A stretch of DNA of 64,000 nucleotides from Candidatus Gastranaerophilales bacterium (GTDB lineage: Bacteria > Cyanobacteriota > Vampirovibrionia > Gastranaerophilales > Gastranaerophilaceae): positions 108,121-172,120 of the forward strand of contig CALUYW010000001.1 in the NCBI GenBank assembly GCA_944325105.1, written 5' to 3'. Numbering within the stretch: position 1 is the first letter of the stretch; each line of letters opens with the position of its first letter. The notes beneath the pieces are model-generated. The model ran no database searches. It was not told the DNA's origin and was given only the letters and a program-made list of their open reading frames with translations. Both the position numbers and the translations under genes were made by a program. Positions 1 through 9,684 of the stretch are shown here, one piece after another.

Positions 1-820
1 TTGCCTTAGGTAATGCAGCTTCCGAGCTTGCAGTTGAAAAAGCAAGCAGCGCAGGGTCTTTTATGGCTTTTATTATGCCGCCAAAGGGTATTTTTATTAT
101 TTTGCAGACAATAACAAGAGTTATCAGTACAAAAACTATAAGCGATAAGTATGTAACCCCTATCAGTTTTGCATAATTAACAAGAATACCAATACCGTTT
201 TTGCCTATTGTAGCTGAAATTGCTCCAAAAATACCCATTGGTGCAAAGTACATGACGTACTCTGTAAACTTAAACATTATATCGCACGTGCTCTGCATAA
301 AATCAAGCACGGGACGGGCTTTTTGGCCCACTGCACAAATTGCAAGAGAAAAGAAAATAGCAAAAACAACAATCTGTAAAAGGCTTCCCTCTGCAAGTGC
401 TTTAAAAATACTTGTGGGTACGAGGTCTAAGAGCATATGAGAAAATGAATGGTCAACTTTTACCGCTTGCATTTCATTGACGGCATCCATTGCAATGGTG
501 CTTAAGTCGATATTAAAGCCGGAGCCTGGTTTTAGGATGTTTGCCATAATAAGACCTATTGCAAGGGCCAAGGTTGTTGCAATTTCAAAATAAATTATTG
601 CCTTCAGACCTATTTTGCCAAGGTTTTTTACATCCCCGTGTCCTGCAATACCTACAACAAGGGTTGCAAAGATGAGCGGAGCAATTATCATTTTTATCAT
701 TTTCAAGAAAACATCAGCCAGAGGCTGCATTTTTGCTGCCCAATCAGGTGCAAGCCAGCCAAAGAGTATGCCTGCAAAAAGCGCTAAAAATATAAAGGTT
801 GTAAGCCTTGAATTTTTCAA
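1..820 (-). CDS. Dicarboxylate/amino acid:cation symporter (DAACS family), 3' end cut by window
   Basis: Read on the minus strand from a TTG at 818-820, preceded by GGAGAG, the frame stays open for 273 codons to the window edge. It encodes a multi-spanning membrane protein that would import an acidic amino acid or C4-dicarboxylate with Na+ or H+. The N-terminus (KNSRLTTFIFLALFAGILFG) is a typical first helix. The last visible codons give the serine-rich hairpin motif FSTASSEAALPK, a hallmark of the GltP/DctA/GltPh family. The C-terminal third, with the second hairpin and substrate-binding residues, lies outside the window, so substrate cannot be assigned. No ATG start is available near this N-terminus, which is why TTG was chosen. 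A 14-bp palindrome lies 36 bp upstream. Confidence 0.85.
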   Translation of the reverse strand, partial: MKNSRLTTFIFLALFAGILFGWLAPDWAAKMQPLADVFLKMIKMIIAPLIFATLVVGIAGHGDVKNLGKIGLKAIIYFEIATTLALAIGLIMANILKPGSGFNIDLSTIAMDAVNEMQAVKVDHSFSHMLLDLVPTSIFKALAEGSLLQIVVFAIFFSLAICAVGQKARPVLDFMQSTCDIMFKFTEYVMYFAPMGIFGAISATIGKNGIGILVNYAKLIGVTYLSLIVFVLITLVIVCKIIKIPFGGIIKAIKDPALLAFSTASSEAALPKA

Positions 821-855
821 GTTTTCTCTCCGAATTAAAATGGAAAAATTGCCTG

Positions 856-869
856 ATTACAATTGTAAT
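856..869. promoter_or_regulatory. 14-bp perfect palindrome upstream of the symporter
   Basis: ATTACAATTGTAAT is a perfect palindrome in the short intergenic space between the symporter start and the yqeK stop. It could be an operator for the symporter gene. No cognate regulator is visible, and AT-rich palindromes can arise by chance. Confidence 0.35.
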
Positions 870-894
870 ACAAAAATTTAAAATTTTGCGCTCT

Positions 895-1485
895 TTATAT
901 ATTCTTTACTTTGTCCAAAAGCTCATTATATACATCAATTGTTGTTTTACAGATTTTTAGTTCTCTTCTTACAAGGGAGTGTATTGTTTCCGAAAAACAT
1001 CTTAAAAGTGCCATATCAAGCCCTTTTTCTCCGGGGTTGTCGGTTAGGATTTTTTTAATTTCATCCGAGTAATTTTTATCCCTTGTGTAGCTTTCTATCT
1101 TGTCGGCAAGAAAAATTATTTTCTCAAAAAGGTTCATATTTACTTTGCCTATTGTATGACAGCGAATGGCATCAATAATTTCTTTATCTTCTATACCATA
1201 AATTGTCTTTGCAAAATAAGCGCCGACAGGAGCGTGGAGGGTTTTGTAGTTTTGAAGTTCGCCCTCATCAACATCTTTCAGTTCTTCTTTTATAATTTTT
1301 AAAAGTTCATCATTAGGTTTGCACTTGGCACAATCGTGCAAAAGTCCTGCAAGAAATGCTTTTTGTTCATCTAAACCATACATCTTGGCAAGCTCTATGG
1401 CGCAGTGAGCACACCCCAGTGTATGTTTAAATCTCTCCTCGCTCAGGCACTCCTTGAGCCTGTTTTCTATATAATCTATGTTCAT
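895..1485 (-). CDS. yqeK: YqeK-type HD-domain hydrolase (symmetrical Ap4A hydrolase)
   Basis: A 196-aa cytoplasmic HD-superfamily phosphohydrolase. Visible metal ligands are His21 and the HD pair at residues 50-51 in AGLLHDCAK, plus a later LHAPVGA histidine. The YqeK family cleaves diadenosine tetraphosphate to two ADP and is usually encoded next to nadD, as here. The start at 1485 lies inside the nadD reading frame (59-nt overlap), implying translational coupling. The short N-terminus before ERFKHTLG fits the family, so I kept this start. Length is normal. Confidence 0.9.
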   Translation of the reverse strand: MNIDYIENRLKECLSEERFKHTLGCAHCAIELAKMYGLDEQKAFLAGLLHDCAKCKPNDELLKIIKEELKDVDEGELQNYKTLHAPVGAYFAKTIYGIEDKEIIDAIRCHTIGKVNMNLFEKIIFLADKIESYTRDKNYSDEIKKILTDNPGEKGLDMALLRCFSETIHSLVRRELKICKTTIDVYNELLDKVKNI

Positions 1486-2035
1486 AAATATACTCCTGCG
1501 TACTTGGCTCTATTAAGCCGTCTGTGCTTTGGTTGTTGTAGAGCTTCTCTCTAATCATATTTGATGATACATCAATAAAATCAATATCTGCAATTTTAAA
1601 ATTCCAGCCGCGCTCTTTTAAATGTTTGAGCGGTTTTTCTAAATCACCCTCGCAGTGTCTTTTTGTGATTATAAAATTAACATTTTCTTTCAAAATTTGC
1701 GGATTTTTCCAGCTTTCAATTTTAAAGAAAGAATCATAACCCATGATGAAATTTATCTTGTCGGTTTTATCCCTTTTTTTTAGCTCTAAAATTGTGTTGT
1801 AACTGTAGCTTGGTATGGGCAGAAAAAACTCAATATCGCTTACATTATTTTTGCCTGCTGCAAGCTGCGCCATTTTTAATCTGTCATAGGGTGTAGTGTC
1901 CGGAACTTTATGCGGCGGGGCGTATGCCACAACAAAAATGACACTTTCAAAATTAAACTGCTCGCGCACCTTGCGGGCAATTTCTAGGTGTCCTTTGTGT
2001 ATGGGGTTAAATGTTCCAAAAAAATAGCATTTCAT
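1427..2035 (-). CDS. nadD: Nicotinate-nucleotide adenylyltransferase NadD
   Basis: A 202-aa nucleotidyltransferase that adenylylates nicotinate mononucleotide to deamido-NAD in NAD biosynthesis. It begins with GTFNPIHKGHLEIA, containing the T/HxGH nucleotide-binding signature, and carries the C-terminal SSNMIREKL (ISSTxxR-like) signature. It is the first gene of a nadD-yqeK pair and diverges from rqcH across only 33 bp. A TATAAT-like hexamer lies 10 nt before the ATG, so any 5' leader must be very short. Confidence 0.95.
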   Translation of the reverse strand: MKCYFFGTFNPIHKGHLEIARKVREQFNFESVIFVVAYAPPHKVPDTTPYDRLKMAQLAAGKNNVSDIEFFLPIPSYSYNTILELKKRDKTDKINFIMGYDSFFKIESWKNPQILKENVNFIITKRHCEGDLEKPLKHLKERGWNFKIADIDFIDVSSNMIREKLYNNQSTDGLIEPSTQEYIYEHRLYRKQAQGVPERGEI

Positions 2036-2068
2036 AATCTTTTTAATTATATTACAATATTTCTTGTT

Positions 2069-3649
2069 ATGTACAATTTTGATTCTCTAAGTTTGAAAAA
2101 TTTTATAAGGTTGAATTATGATTTTTTGCTCAACTCTTCGGTGCAGAAAGTTCAACAGCCTTCAAGACGCGAGATTATACTAAACTTGCGCTCTTGTGGC
2201 GAGAGTCGAAAATTGTATATTAATATAAACCCAAAGTATCCTCATATTTGCTTTTTAAATGAAAAAACTTATCAAATGCGCGCTCTTGAGATACCAAAAA
2301 ACCCCCCTATGTTTTGCATGCAGTTAAGAAAATACATAGACGGCGCAAGGATAAAAAAAATTACAATTCCTGAGTATGAGAGGATACTGGAGTTTCACTT
2401 TGAGGTTTATGATGAAATAGGGCAGCTTGCAAATATTGTTCTTGCCATTGAAATTATGGGTAAACATTCAAATATTATCCTGTATGATTTTCGCTCAAAA
2501 AATATTCTTGGCAGTGCGCATAATATCTCTGCTCAAAAAAGTTCAATCAGAGAAATCAGGGGCGGTATACCCTATATTTACCCGCCCAAACAGTATAAAA
2601 CAGATATCTTAAAAACAAGCTACGGGGCTTTTTTTGAGGTTTTAAAAAATGTCGATGATATTAAAAAAACTCTTTGCGAGCACTATTATCTTCTCTCTTG
2701 CCCCTTATGCGAGATTATTTTAGATAAAAATAGAGACCCTGAAATTCTTTTTAAAAATCTGCAAGAAACAATAAGCCTCAATGACACAAGTGCGCTGCTT
2801 GAGCTGTGGGGCGGGGATGAGTTTAATTGTGCTATTGATAATTACTTTGCAAAAATTATGTTTGATGAAATTTTTGCACAAAAAAAGTCATCTCTTCAAA
2901 AAGTATTAAAAACAGAATTAAAAAAACTCTCTAATATTTTAAAAAATCCCCCCGATGAGAAAAAAGCCAACAACTACAAGCTTTTGGGCGACAGTATTTT
3001 TAATTATATTTATATGATTAAAGAGGGTGAAGATAAGTTTATTACCCCTGACGGTGTAGAAATCCCCTTGGATAGTACACTAAGCCCTTCTCAAAATGCT
3101 CAAAATTACTATAAACTCTACACAAAAGCAAAAGGCGCTTATAACTACGGGTATGAAAAATATATAAATTCAAAGGAAAAAAGCGCTTATTATGAGGAGA
3201 TTTTATTTAACATAGAAAATTCTTCAACTTATAAAGAGCTGGATGAAATCCGCTCGGAGCTTGCAATGTGCGGGTTAATTAAAGAGGAAGTTAATAAAGA
3301 GGAAAAAATTTCACTAAAAAGTTATGAGTGCGAGGGTTTTGAAATTCTTTTGGGAAAAAATAACAAACAAAATGACTTTTTAGTTTCAAAAATGGCTTCA
3401 GCAGAGGACATATGGCTCCATGCATACAATTGCCCCTCATCTCACGTTTTGATAAAAATAAAAAAAGACTCCCCGCGCTTAACGCCAAAAGTGCTTGAAT
3501 TTGCGGCAAAACTTGTAAAAGATAACTCCCCTATGAAAAATTCAACCAAGGCATCAATTATTTACACAAAAAGAAAATACTTAAAAAAACCGCCCGGTGG
3601 GGTTTTGGGGTATGTTATTTATAAAAACGAAAAAGAAATTGTGATATAG
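2069..3649 (+). CDS. rqcH: RqcH/NFACT-family ribosome quality-control protein
   Basis: A 526-aa homologue of the Rqc2/RqcH/FbpA family, which binds stalled 50S-peptidyl-tRNA complexes and directs C-terminal alanine tailing. The N-terminal NFACT-N region is followed by a helical middle (roughly residues 270-400) and a C-terminal NFACT-R domain with the signature DIWLHAYNCPSSHVLI near residue 450. The open frame extends upstream to 1988, but that would overlap nadD. MYNFDSLSLKNF at 2069 matches the family start better. It stands alone, divergent from nadD and upstream of pheT. Confidence 0.9.
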   Translation: MYNFDSLSLKNFIRLNYDFLLNSSVQKVQQPSRREIILNLRSCGESRKLYININPKYPHICFLNEKTYQMRALEIPKNPPMFCMQLRKYIDGARIKKITIPEYERILEFHFEVYDEIGQLANIVLAIEIMGKHSNIILYDFRSKNILGSAHNISAQKSSIREIRGGIPYIYPPKQYKTDILKTSYGAFFEVLKNVDDIKKTLCEHYYLLSCPLCEIILDKNRDPEILFKNLQETISLNDTSALLELWGGDEFNCAIDNYFAKIMFDEIFAQKKSSLQKVLKTELKKLSNILKNPPDEKKANNYKLLGDSIFNYIYMIKEGEDKFITPDGVEIPLDSTLSPSQNAQNYYKLYTKAKGAYNYGYEKYINSKEKSAYYEEILFNIENSSTYKELDEIRSELAMCGLIKEEVNKEEKISLKSYECEGFEILLGKNNKQNDFLVSKMASAEDIWLHAYNCPSSHVLIKIKKDSPRLTPKVLEFAAKLVKDNSPMKNSTKASIIYTKRKYLKKPPGGVLGYVIYKNEKEIVI

Positions 3650-3718
3650 AGCGTCTTTATTTTTAACTTTGTTTTTACTAAAATAAATCTGTAAAAATGT
3701 TAAAAAAGAGGATTTAAA

Positions 3719-6187
3719 ATGCAGGTTTCATACGAGTGGTTAAACGAATTTGTAGATTTATCGGGAATTGAGCCCGAACAAATTGCTCATAAGCTTACAA
3801 TGAGCGGTCTTGAGGTAGAAGAGGTTGAATATAAAAAACCGAAATTTACAAATATAATCACGGCAAAAATCCTAAAAATTGATAATCACCCAAATGCTGA
3901 TAAACTCCATCTTGTAACTGTTGATACAGGTTTTGCTACAAAACAGGTTGTCTGCGGTGCTCAAAATATTGAAGAGGGGCAAATAATCCCCTATGCAAGT
4001 GTCGGCTCAAAAGTTTTTTCAAGAAAAACAGGTGAGCTTTTTGAACTCACTCCTGCTGTGATTCGCGGTGTTGAATCTCAAGGTATGCTCTGCTCTTGTG
4101 ACGAACTGGGCTTAGATGGTATGCAGGAAGAGGACGGTATATTTATTCTAAATCGTGTCTACGGCACAATTCCTCTTGGTGAGCCCTTAGAAAAGATTAT
4201 GAACCTGTCGGAGGAAATTATTTTCCACGTTGCACCTACCGCAAACAGGGGCGATCAGATGTCTGTTGTAGGTATAGCGCGCGAAGTAAGTGCTTTATTC
4301 AACAGAAAAATGAACTTTAATCCAAAAGATTGTGTTGAGCCCAAGAAAACTCAAGATTTTAAAATTGAAATAAAAGATGATGAAACTTGCAAATACTATT
4401 CAATCGCACTTTTAAAAGATATTAAAATCAAACCCTCGCCTGCCTTTATGCAAAGAAGAATCGAAGCCTGCGGTATGAGAGCGATTAACAATGTAGTTGA
4501 TATTACAAACTATGTTCTGCTTGAATACGGTACACCCTTGCATGCTTTTGATTTTGATAAACTTGATAATTACCTTTGCGTAAGATATGCCCATGAGGGT
4601 GAAAGCATTGTAACTATTGATGAAACGGAAAGAAAACTTACAAATCAAAGTGTTGTTATATCAACAAAAGATACCCCTGTTTGTATAGCAGGTGTTTTTG
4701 GCGGCCTAAACTCTGAAATTGATGACAATACAAAAAATATTGCTCTTGAGGCGGCTAACTTCACATCTCATACAAACAGAAAATCTGCTCGCTCAGTGGG
4801 TTATCGCTCTGAAGCAAGTGCCAGATTTGAGCGTGGTGTGGACGCCGAGCTTGTGCGCTGCGGTCTTTTAAGAGCGGCGCAGCTTATGGAAAAATACGCT
4901 GACGCTAAAATTGATTCAATGGCTGAAGTTGGTACACCAAAAGCACCCGAGATTGATATCACTCTTAGAAACAGTGAAATAAAAAGAATTTTAGGTATAG
5001 ACATACCGCAAGAGCGCTCGATAGAAGTGCTTGAAAATCTTGGTTTTACGTTGTTGGGTAAAAATGAAGCAGCAGCTAAGTTTAAAGTTCCAAGCCACAG
5101 GGTAAATGATGTTTATCGTGAAATTGACCTTATAGAAGAAGTTTCAAGAATTGACGGCTACGACAAAATCGCTCCCGCGCTTCCTCAAATTGATGAAGGC
5201 GCTCAGATAAGCTTTGAGAGCAGAACTCTTAAAAAGATAAATGAAATATTTTTAGGCTCAGGGTTTGATGAAGTTGTCACATCGTCTCTTGTAGGTGATA
5301 ACCTTTATAGGGAATATTTCCAAGAGCTTGACGATAAAACTTCGCTTAAAGTTAAAAACCCTCAAAGTGAAGACCATACAACCCTAAGACAGGCGCTTAT
5401 GCCAAGTCTTTTAAATATTATAAAAGGCAACTTTGACAACGGGCAGAAGAATTTTAGATTTTATGAAATAGGAAAAACCTTCTTTGTAAATTCTCAAGCA
5501 GATGAAGATAATTCAGGTGTCCGTGAGCAAAGAAAGCTCTGCGGTGCTATTTTTGGCAGTGTAAATAATGAAATGTGGAACGATAAAAAACCCGTTGACT
5601 TTTACACGCTAAAAGGCGTTTTAGAAAATCTTTTTGAAGAGCTGAACCTTACAAAAAGAATTGTCTACAGTGCTTTTGATGAAAATGACGCAAAGAAAAA
5701 CGAATTTATGCATCCCGCTCAGAGTGCAAAAATCTCCCTTATGGGCAAAAACTTTACAAACCTTGGTTATGTGGGTAAAATTCACCCTATTTTAAAAGAC
5801 AAAATGAAGTTTAATCAAGACTTATATGTTTTTGAAATTAACCTTGAGGCAATTTTAGAGGCCGTTACTCCAAGTACCGTTAAATACAAAAAACTTCCCG
5901 TATTTTTGCCTGTTACAAGGGATATTGCATTTGCGCTTGATGAAGAAGTTACAAACGAGGCAATTTTAAAAGTTATTAAAAAAGTTGCGGACAAAAACAT
6001 CTTCAAAGGTGCTAAAGTGTTTGATATCTATCAGGGTGAGCACATTGAAAAAGGTAAAAAATCAATGGCATACAGAATTACCCTGCAAGATGAAAATCAA
6101 ACCCTCACCGATGAGATTATCGATAAAGAAATGACAAAAATAAGAGAAGGTCTGACAAAAAATATCCCGGGCGTCATCTTAAGGTAG
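3719..6187 (+). CDS. pheT: Phenylalanyl-tRNA synthetase beta subunit
   Basis: An 822-aa beta subunit of the heterotetrameric PheRS, which charges tRNA-Phe together with PheS (not in this window). Domain order fits: an EMAP-like tRNA-binding domain (about residues 40-150, NHPNADKLHLVTVD), B3/B4 editing region, B5, catalytic-like core, and C-terminal FDX-ACB anticodon-binding domain (about 725-822). The ATG is preceded by AGAGG at good spacing. The rluB-like gene follows after 3 bp and serS and the carbonic anhydrase follow with 1-nt overlaps, so this is one operon. Confidence 0.97.
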   Translation: MQVSYEWLNEFVDLSGIEPEQIAHKLTMSGLEVEEVEYKKPKFTNIITAKILKIDNHPNADKLHLVTVDTGFATKQVVCGAQNIEEGQIIPYASVGSKVFSRKTGELFELTPAVIRGVESQGMLCSCDELGLDGMQEEDGIFILNRVYGTIPLGEPLEKIMNLSEEIIFHVAPTANRGDQMSVVGIAREVSALFNRKMNFNPKDCVEPKKTQDFKIEIKDDETCKYYSIALLKDIKIKPSPAFMQRRIEACGMRAINNVVDITNYVLLEYGTPLHAFDFDKLDNYLCVRYAHEGESIVTIDETERKLTNQSVVISTKDTPVCIAGVFGGLNSEIDDNTKNIALEAANFTSHTNRKSARSVGYRSEASARFERGVDAELVRCGLLRAAQLMEKYADAKIDSMAEVGTPKAPEIDITLRNSEIKRILGIDIPQERSIEVLENLGFTLLGKNEAAAKFKVPSHRVNDVYREIDLIEEVSRIDGYDKIAPALPQIDEGAQISFESRTLKKINEIFLGSGFDEVVTSSLVGDNLYREYFQELDDKTSLKVKNPQSEDHTTLRQALMPSLLNIIKGNFDNGQKNFRFYEIGKTFFVNSQADEDNSGVREQRKLCGAIFGSVNNEMWNDKKPVDFYTLKGVLENLFEELNLTKRIVYSAFDENDAKKNEFMHPAQSAKISLMGKNFTNLGYVGKIHPILKDKMKFNQDLYVFEINLEAILEAVTPSTVKYKKLPVFLPVTRDIAFALDEEVTNEAILKVIKKVADKNIFKGAKVFDIYQGEHIEKGKKSMAYRITLQDENQTLTDEIIDKEMTKIREGLTKNIPGVILR

Positions 6188-6190
6188 TTT

Positions 6191-6922
6191 ATGAGAATAA
6201 ATAAATACATAGCTTCAAGCGGATTTTGCTCTCGCCGTAAGGCAGATGAGCTTATTGAGGCTGGGCGTGTGCGCGTGAACGGCGAAGTCGTTAAACTCCT
6301 TGGCTATGAAATAAGAACAAAAGACAAAGTGAGTATAGACAACAAACCTCTTCGCACTATGAAGCTTGAGTATTATCGTTTTTATAAACCTACGGGCTAT
6401 ATAACAACAAGCAGTGATGAAAAGGGTAGAAAAACGATTTATGATATTCTGCCCGATGAAATGTCGCACCTTAACCCTGTCGGCAGGCTGGATAAGGACT
6501 CATCAGGACTTTTGATTTTAACTAATGACGGGAATCTTGTATATGAGCTTACTCACCCCTCTATTAAGGTTGCAAAAGTCTACAGGGTAACGGTTGACGC
6601 TTTTTTAAAGGTCGAAGATTTGGAGCGTCTGGCATCAGGCATTGAACTTGAAAAAGGTAAAATCGCATACTGTGATTGCGAGATTATTGAAAGAAAAAAA
6701 GACGAAACCCTGCTTGAAATAACTCTATATCAGGGTATGAATCGCCAGATAAGGCGAATGATAGAGTTTTTGGGGCATAATGTTATTCACTTAAAAAGAA
6801 TAAGACATGCTACAATTGACTTGGTTGGTCTTAAAAAAGGACAGTTTAAGGCGATAAAACCAAAGCAAATAAAAGAATTAAAAGCATATTTGGATAAAAT
6901 TAAGGAGAAAGAAGGTATTTAA
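6191..6922 (+). CDS. rluB: RsuA/RluB-family 23S/16S rRNA pseudouridine synthase
   Basis: A 243-aa pseudouridine synthase. It has an N-terminal S4 RNA-binding domain (residues 1-60, [20 protein letters not shown]) and a catalytic domain with the [17 protein letters not shown] motif holding the active-site aspartate. The family isomerises a uridine in rRNA during ribosome assembly. RluB (23S) is the usual assignment for this length, but RluE/RsuA cannot be excluded. It overlaps serS by 1 nt (TAATG). Confidence 0.85.
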   Translation: MRINKYIASSGFCSRRKADELIEAGRVRVNGEVVKLLGYEIRTKDKVSIDNKPLRTMKLEYYRFYKPTGYITTSSDEKGRKTIYDILPDEMSHLNPVGRLDKDSSGLLILTNDGNLVYELTHPSIKVAKVYRVTVDAFLKVEDLERLASGIELEKGKIAYCDCEIIERKKDETLLEITLYQGMNRQIRRMIEFLGHNVIHLKRIRHATIDLVGLKKGQFKAIKPKQIKELKAYLDKIKEKEGI

Positions 6923-8187
6923 TGCTGGATATTAAACTGATAAGAGAAAATCCTGAAAAAATAAACGAACTTTTAAAAAGAAGAAACCCGGAGCTCTCAA
7001 TTGACGCGGTTCTTGCTGTTGATGAAGAGAGAAGAAAAATGCAGTTTACACTTGATGAATTAAGGGCAAAAAGAAAAAACGAATCTCAAAAAATCGGCGA
7101 GCTGAAAAAAGCAGGTCAAAACACTGATGAAATTCAAGCAGAAGTGAAAAAAATCGGCGATGAAATAAAAGAACTTGAAGAAAAACAATCAAGTCTTGAT
7201 GAAAAACAAAGAAATCTTCTTTTGAATATTCCAAACATTCCCGATGAAACAACTCCAATAGGTACTTCAGAAGACGACAATGTTGAAGTCTACAAGTGGG
7301 GCGAACCAAGAAAATTTGACTTTGAATTTAAGGCTCACTGGGATTTGTGCGAAGCAAAAAATATTGTTGATTTTGAGCGCGGTGTTAAGCTTTCTCAGAG
7401 CAGATTTACTCTATACAGGGGCAAAGGTGCTAAGCTTGAGCGCGCTATAATAAACTTTTTCCTTGATATTCATACTCAAGAACAAGGATATGAGGAAATT
7501 TTGCCTCCGTTTATGGCAAATGCCGCTACAATGACAGGAACAGGCCAGCTTCCAAAATTTGAACAGGATATGTACAAGTGTGTAGATGAGGACTTATACC
7601 TCATCCCGACTGCAGAAGTCCCCGTTACAAACATTTACTCAGGTGAAATACTAAATGAAGATATGCTTCCTATGTATATGTGCGCATATACTCCCTGTTT
7701 CAGGCGTGAAGCGGGTTCTGCGGGTAAAGATACAAGAGGGCTTATAAGAGTGCACCAGTTTAATAAAGTTGAACTTGTTAAACTTACAACTCCTCAAACA
7801 AGTCCTGAAGAACACGATAAATTAACAAAAGATGCAGAAAAAATGCTCCAACTGCTTGAACTTCCTTACAGAAGAGAAGCGCTTTGCAGTGCTGATATTG
7901 GTTTTTCTGCCAATAAGTGCTGGGATTTAGAAGTTTGGATGCCATCATATGGTACATATAAAGAAATCTCAAGCTGCTCAAACTATGGCGATTATCAGGC
8001 AAGAAGGGCAAATATCCGCTACCGTGACAAGGAAACTGGAAAAGTTCAATTTGTCCACACGATTAACGGTTCGGGTCTTGCGGTCGGCAGAACTTTTGCT
8101 GCAATAATAGAAAATTATCAAACACCCGAGGGAGATATTATTATCCCTGAAGTACTTAGAAAATACACAGGATTTGACAAAATATAA
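6922..8187 (+). CDS. serS: Seryl-tRNA synthetase
   Basis: A 421-aa class II aminoacyl-tRNA synthetase that charges tRNA-Ser and tRNA-Sec. It has the N-terminal long coiled-coil arm (about residues 30-105, rich in K/E) and a catalytic core with the motif 2 region [20 protein letters not shown] and a motif 3 region ending [19 protein letters not shown]. Length is normal. It is translationally coupled to the upstream pseudouridine synthase and to the downstream carbonic anhydrase (ATAATG junction). Confidence 0.97.
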   Translation: MLDIKLIRENPEKINELLKRRNPELSIDAVLAVDEERRKMQFTLDELRAKRKNESQKIGELKKAGQNTDEIQAEVKKIGDEIKELEEKQSSLDEKQRNLLLNIPNIPDETTPIGTSEDDNVEVYKWGEPRKFDFEFKAHWDLCEAKNIVDFERGVKLSQSRFTLYRGKGAKLERAIINFFLDIHTQEQGYEEILPPFMANAATMTGTGQLPKFEQDMYKCVDEDLYLIPTAEVPVTNIYSGEILNEDMLPMYMCAYTPCFRREAGSAGKDTRGLIRVHQFNKVELVKLTTPQTSPEEHDKLTKDAEKMLQLLELPYRREALCSADIGFSANKCWDLEVWMPSYGTYKEISSCSNYGDYQARRANIRYRDKETGKVQFVHTINGSGLAVGRTFAAIIENYQTPEGDIIIPEVLRKYTGFDKI

Positions 8188-8780
8188 TGAAGAAAATCGA
8201 TAGCGAAAACTACAGTGCAGACGAGCTTTTAGAGATTTTACTTGAGGGGAACAGATGTTTTAAAAACAACGCCCCTCGGGTAAAAAATCACTGCTTTAAT
8301 GAAATGAAAAAAACTCTGACCGAGGGACAAAAGCCCTATGCTATGGTTTTAGGCTGCTCTGACTCAAGAACTTCACCGGAGATTATTTTTGACACAGGTT
8401 TAGGTGAGCTTTTTGTAGCCAGAAGCGCAGGAGGTACAATAGGGCCAAATGTACTTGAGACGCTTGAGTACGGCGTAAGTCATCTAAAAATAAAACTTCT
8501 TATTATCCTTGGTCATCAAGATTGCGGTGTTATGAAGTATGCTATGGGTGCGCCTTTATATAATGATGAGCTTGAAAATCTTATCCACCACGCTCAGTGC
8601 GTTAAAATGCAAATGGGCACGCATTGTTTTAATGAGCTTGCAAAGTACTACTGCGACTTTGCAAAGCACAGGCTGCTTGCTAAATCAAAAGTTATAAAAG
8701 AAGCTTATGAAAACGGCAGTCTAAAGATTGTAAAAGCTTATTTTACCCTTGAAAACGGTGAAGTAGAAATTCTTGACTAA
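8187..8780 (+). CDS. can: Beta-class carbonic anhydrase
   Basis: A 197-aa cytoplasmic zinc enzyme interconverting CO2 and bicarbonate. The zinc site and catalytic dyad are visible as [15 protein letters not shown] (Cys, Asp, Arg) and GHQDCGVMK (His, Cys). Length and the [13 protein letters not shown] segment fit the beta class. It overlaps serS by 1 nt and ends 4 nt inside the convergent yidD. Confidence 0.95.
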   Translation: MKKIDSENYSADELLEILLEGNRCFKNNAPRVKNHCFNEMKKTLTEGQKPYAMVLGCSDSRTSPEIIFDTGLGELFVARSAGGTIGPNVLETLEYGVSHLKIKLLIILGHQDCGVMKYAMGAPLYNDELENLIHHAQCVKMQMGTHCFNELAKYYCDFAKHRLLAKSKVIKEAYENGSLKIVKAYFTLENGEVEILD

Positions 8781-9022
8781 GGCAGCGGGTCGTATCCGCC
8801 GGGGTGGTAGGGGTGACATTTTAAAATTCTTTTTATGCCAAGGAAAATGCCCTTTGGTACGCCATATTTTTCAATGGCAAGATAAGTGTATTTTGAGCAG
8901 GTCGGGTAAAATCTGCACGTTGAGGGTGTGTATTTTGAAAAAAATCTGTAGAGGGATATTAGCTTTAGGCAGATGATTTGTCCGAGGCTTAATTTTTTGC
9001 CATCAGTTGTTTTTCTATGCAT
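8777..9022 (-). CDS. yidD: YidD membrane-protein insertion efficiency factor
   Basis: An 81-aa YidD/DUF37 protein with the conserved core [20 protein letters not shown], the YAIEKYG-like middle, and the terminal [13 protein letters not shown]. It is a small amphipathic protein at the inner membrane thought to help YidC-dependent insertion. YidD is normally next to rnpA/yidC. Here it is instead the last gene after a cytidylyltransferase, overlapping it by 34 nt. A shorter start inside the frame is possible. Confidence 0.93.
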   Translation of the reverse strand: MHRKTTDGKKLSLGQIICLKLISLYRFFSKYTPSTCRFYPTCSKYTYLAIEKYGVPKGIFLGIKRILKCHPYHPGGYDPLP

Positions 9023-9684
9023 AAAATATCCTCTTCCGTATCAATATCTACTACCCTTTTTGTTATATAAACGGCGGGATTGTAGCCTATAAAATCTTTA
9101 ACTTCAAGCATTGTTTCATATTTAAGCGCATAAAATGCCCCGTTTTCGCATACCATTTTGTAGTGCTCGCTTGTATCTTGTCTGCGAGGGCGTGTTCGGT
9201 AGTCATAAAGCCCTGTTGCCCTGCCGTCGTGCTCTATTTTCCATTTAGCGTGTGTTGTTCCTAAGTCAAAAGCGCTAAAGCAGCTGTCGTAACCCTCTTT
9301 TTGTTTTTCAAAATAAAAATCAAAAGCGTCATCTGTGTATTTTGCATCGCGAAGCGGGCATGTGGGCTGAAGAAGTACTACGTAGTCAGGTGTGTAGTTT
9401 TCACTGTTTTTTAGATATTGTGCAACATGCAGCATTACAGGGATGGTTTTTGTCTCATCTTGCGCAAGTTCCATTGGGCGTTTGATGACTTGCGCGCCAA
9501 ATTGTCTTGAAACTCGTGCTATTTCTTCATCTTCTGTTGATACAACAGTTCTTGTTATGTATTTTGAGTTTAGCCCTGCTTCAATAGAATAGGCAACAAG
9601 GGGTTTTGAGCAAATAGGGCGGAGATTTTTTCTTTTAATGCCTTTAGAGCCGCCTCTGGCAGGGATTATTGCAAGTATTTCCAT
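8989..9684 (-). CDS. CMP-sialic/legionaminic acid synthetase-like cytidylyltransferase
   Basis: A 231-aa NTP-transferase of the NeuA/PseF/LegF group. It would activate a nonulosonic acid with CTP for surface glycan synthesis. The N-terminus [19 protein letters not shown] is the classic nucleotide-binding signature, followed by VSTEDEEIA and LQPTCPLR. No sugar-synthase partner (NeuB, PseI) is visible next to it, so the exact sugar is unknown. It overlaps the ATP-grasp gene upstream by 19 nt, indicating co-expression. Confidence 0.85.
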   Translation of the reverse strand: MEILAIIPARGGSKGIKRKNLRPICSKPLVAYSIEAGLNSKYITRTVVSTEDEEIARVSRQFGAQVIKRPMELAQDETKTIPVMLHVAQYLKNSENYTPDYVVLLQPTCPLRDAKYTDDAFDFYFEKQKEGYDSCFSAFDLGTTHAKWKIEHDGRATGLYDYRTRPRRQDTSEHYKMVCENGAFYALKYETMLEVKDFIGYNPAVYITKRVVDIDTEEDILCIEKQLMAKN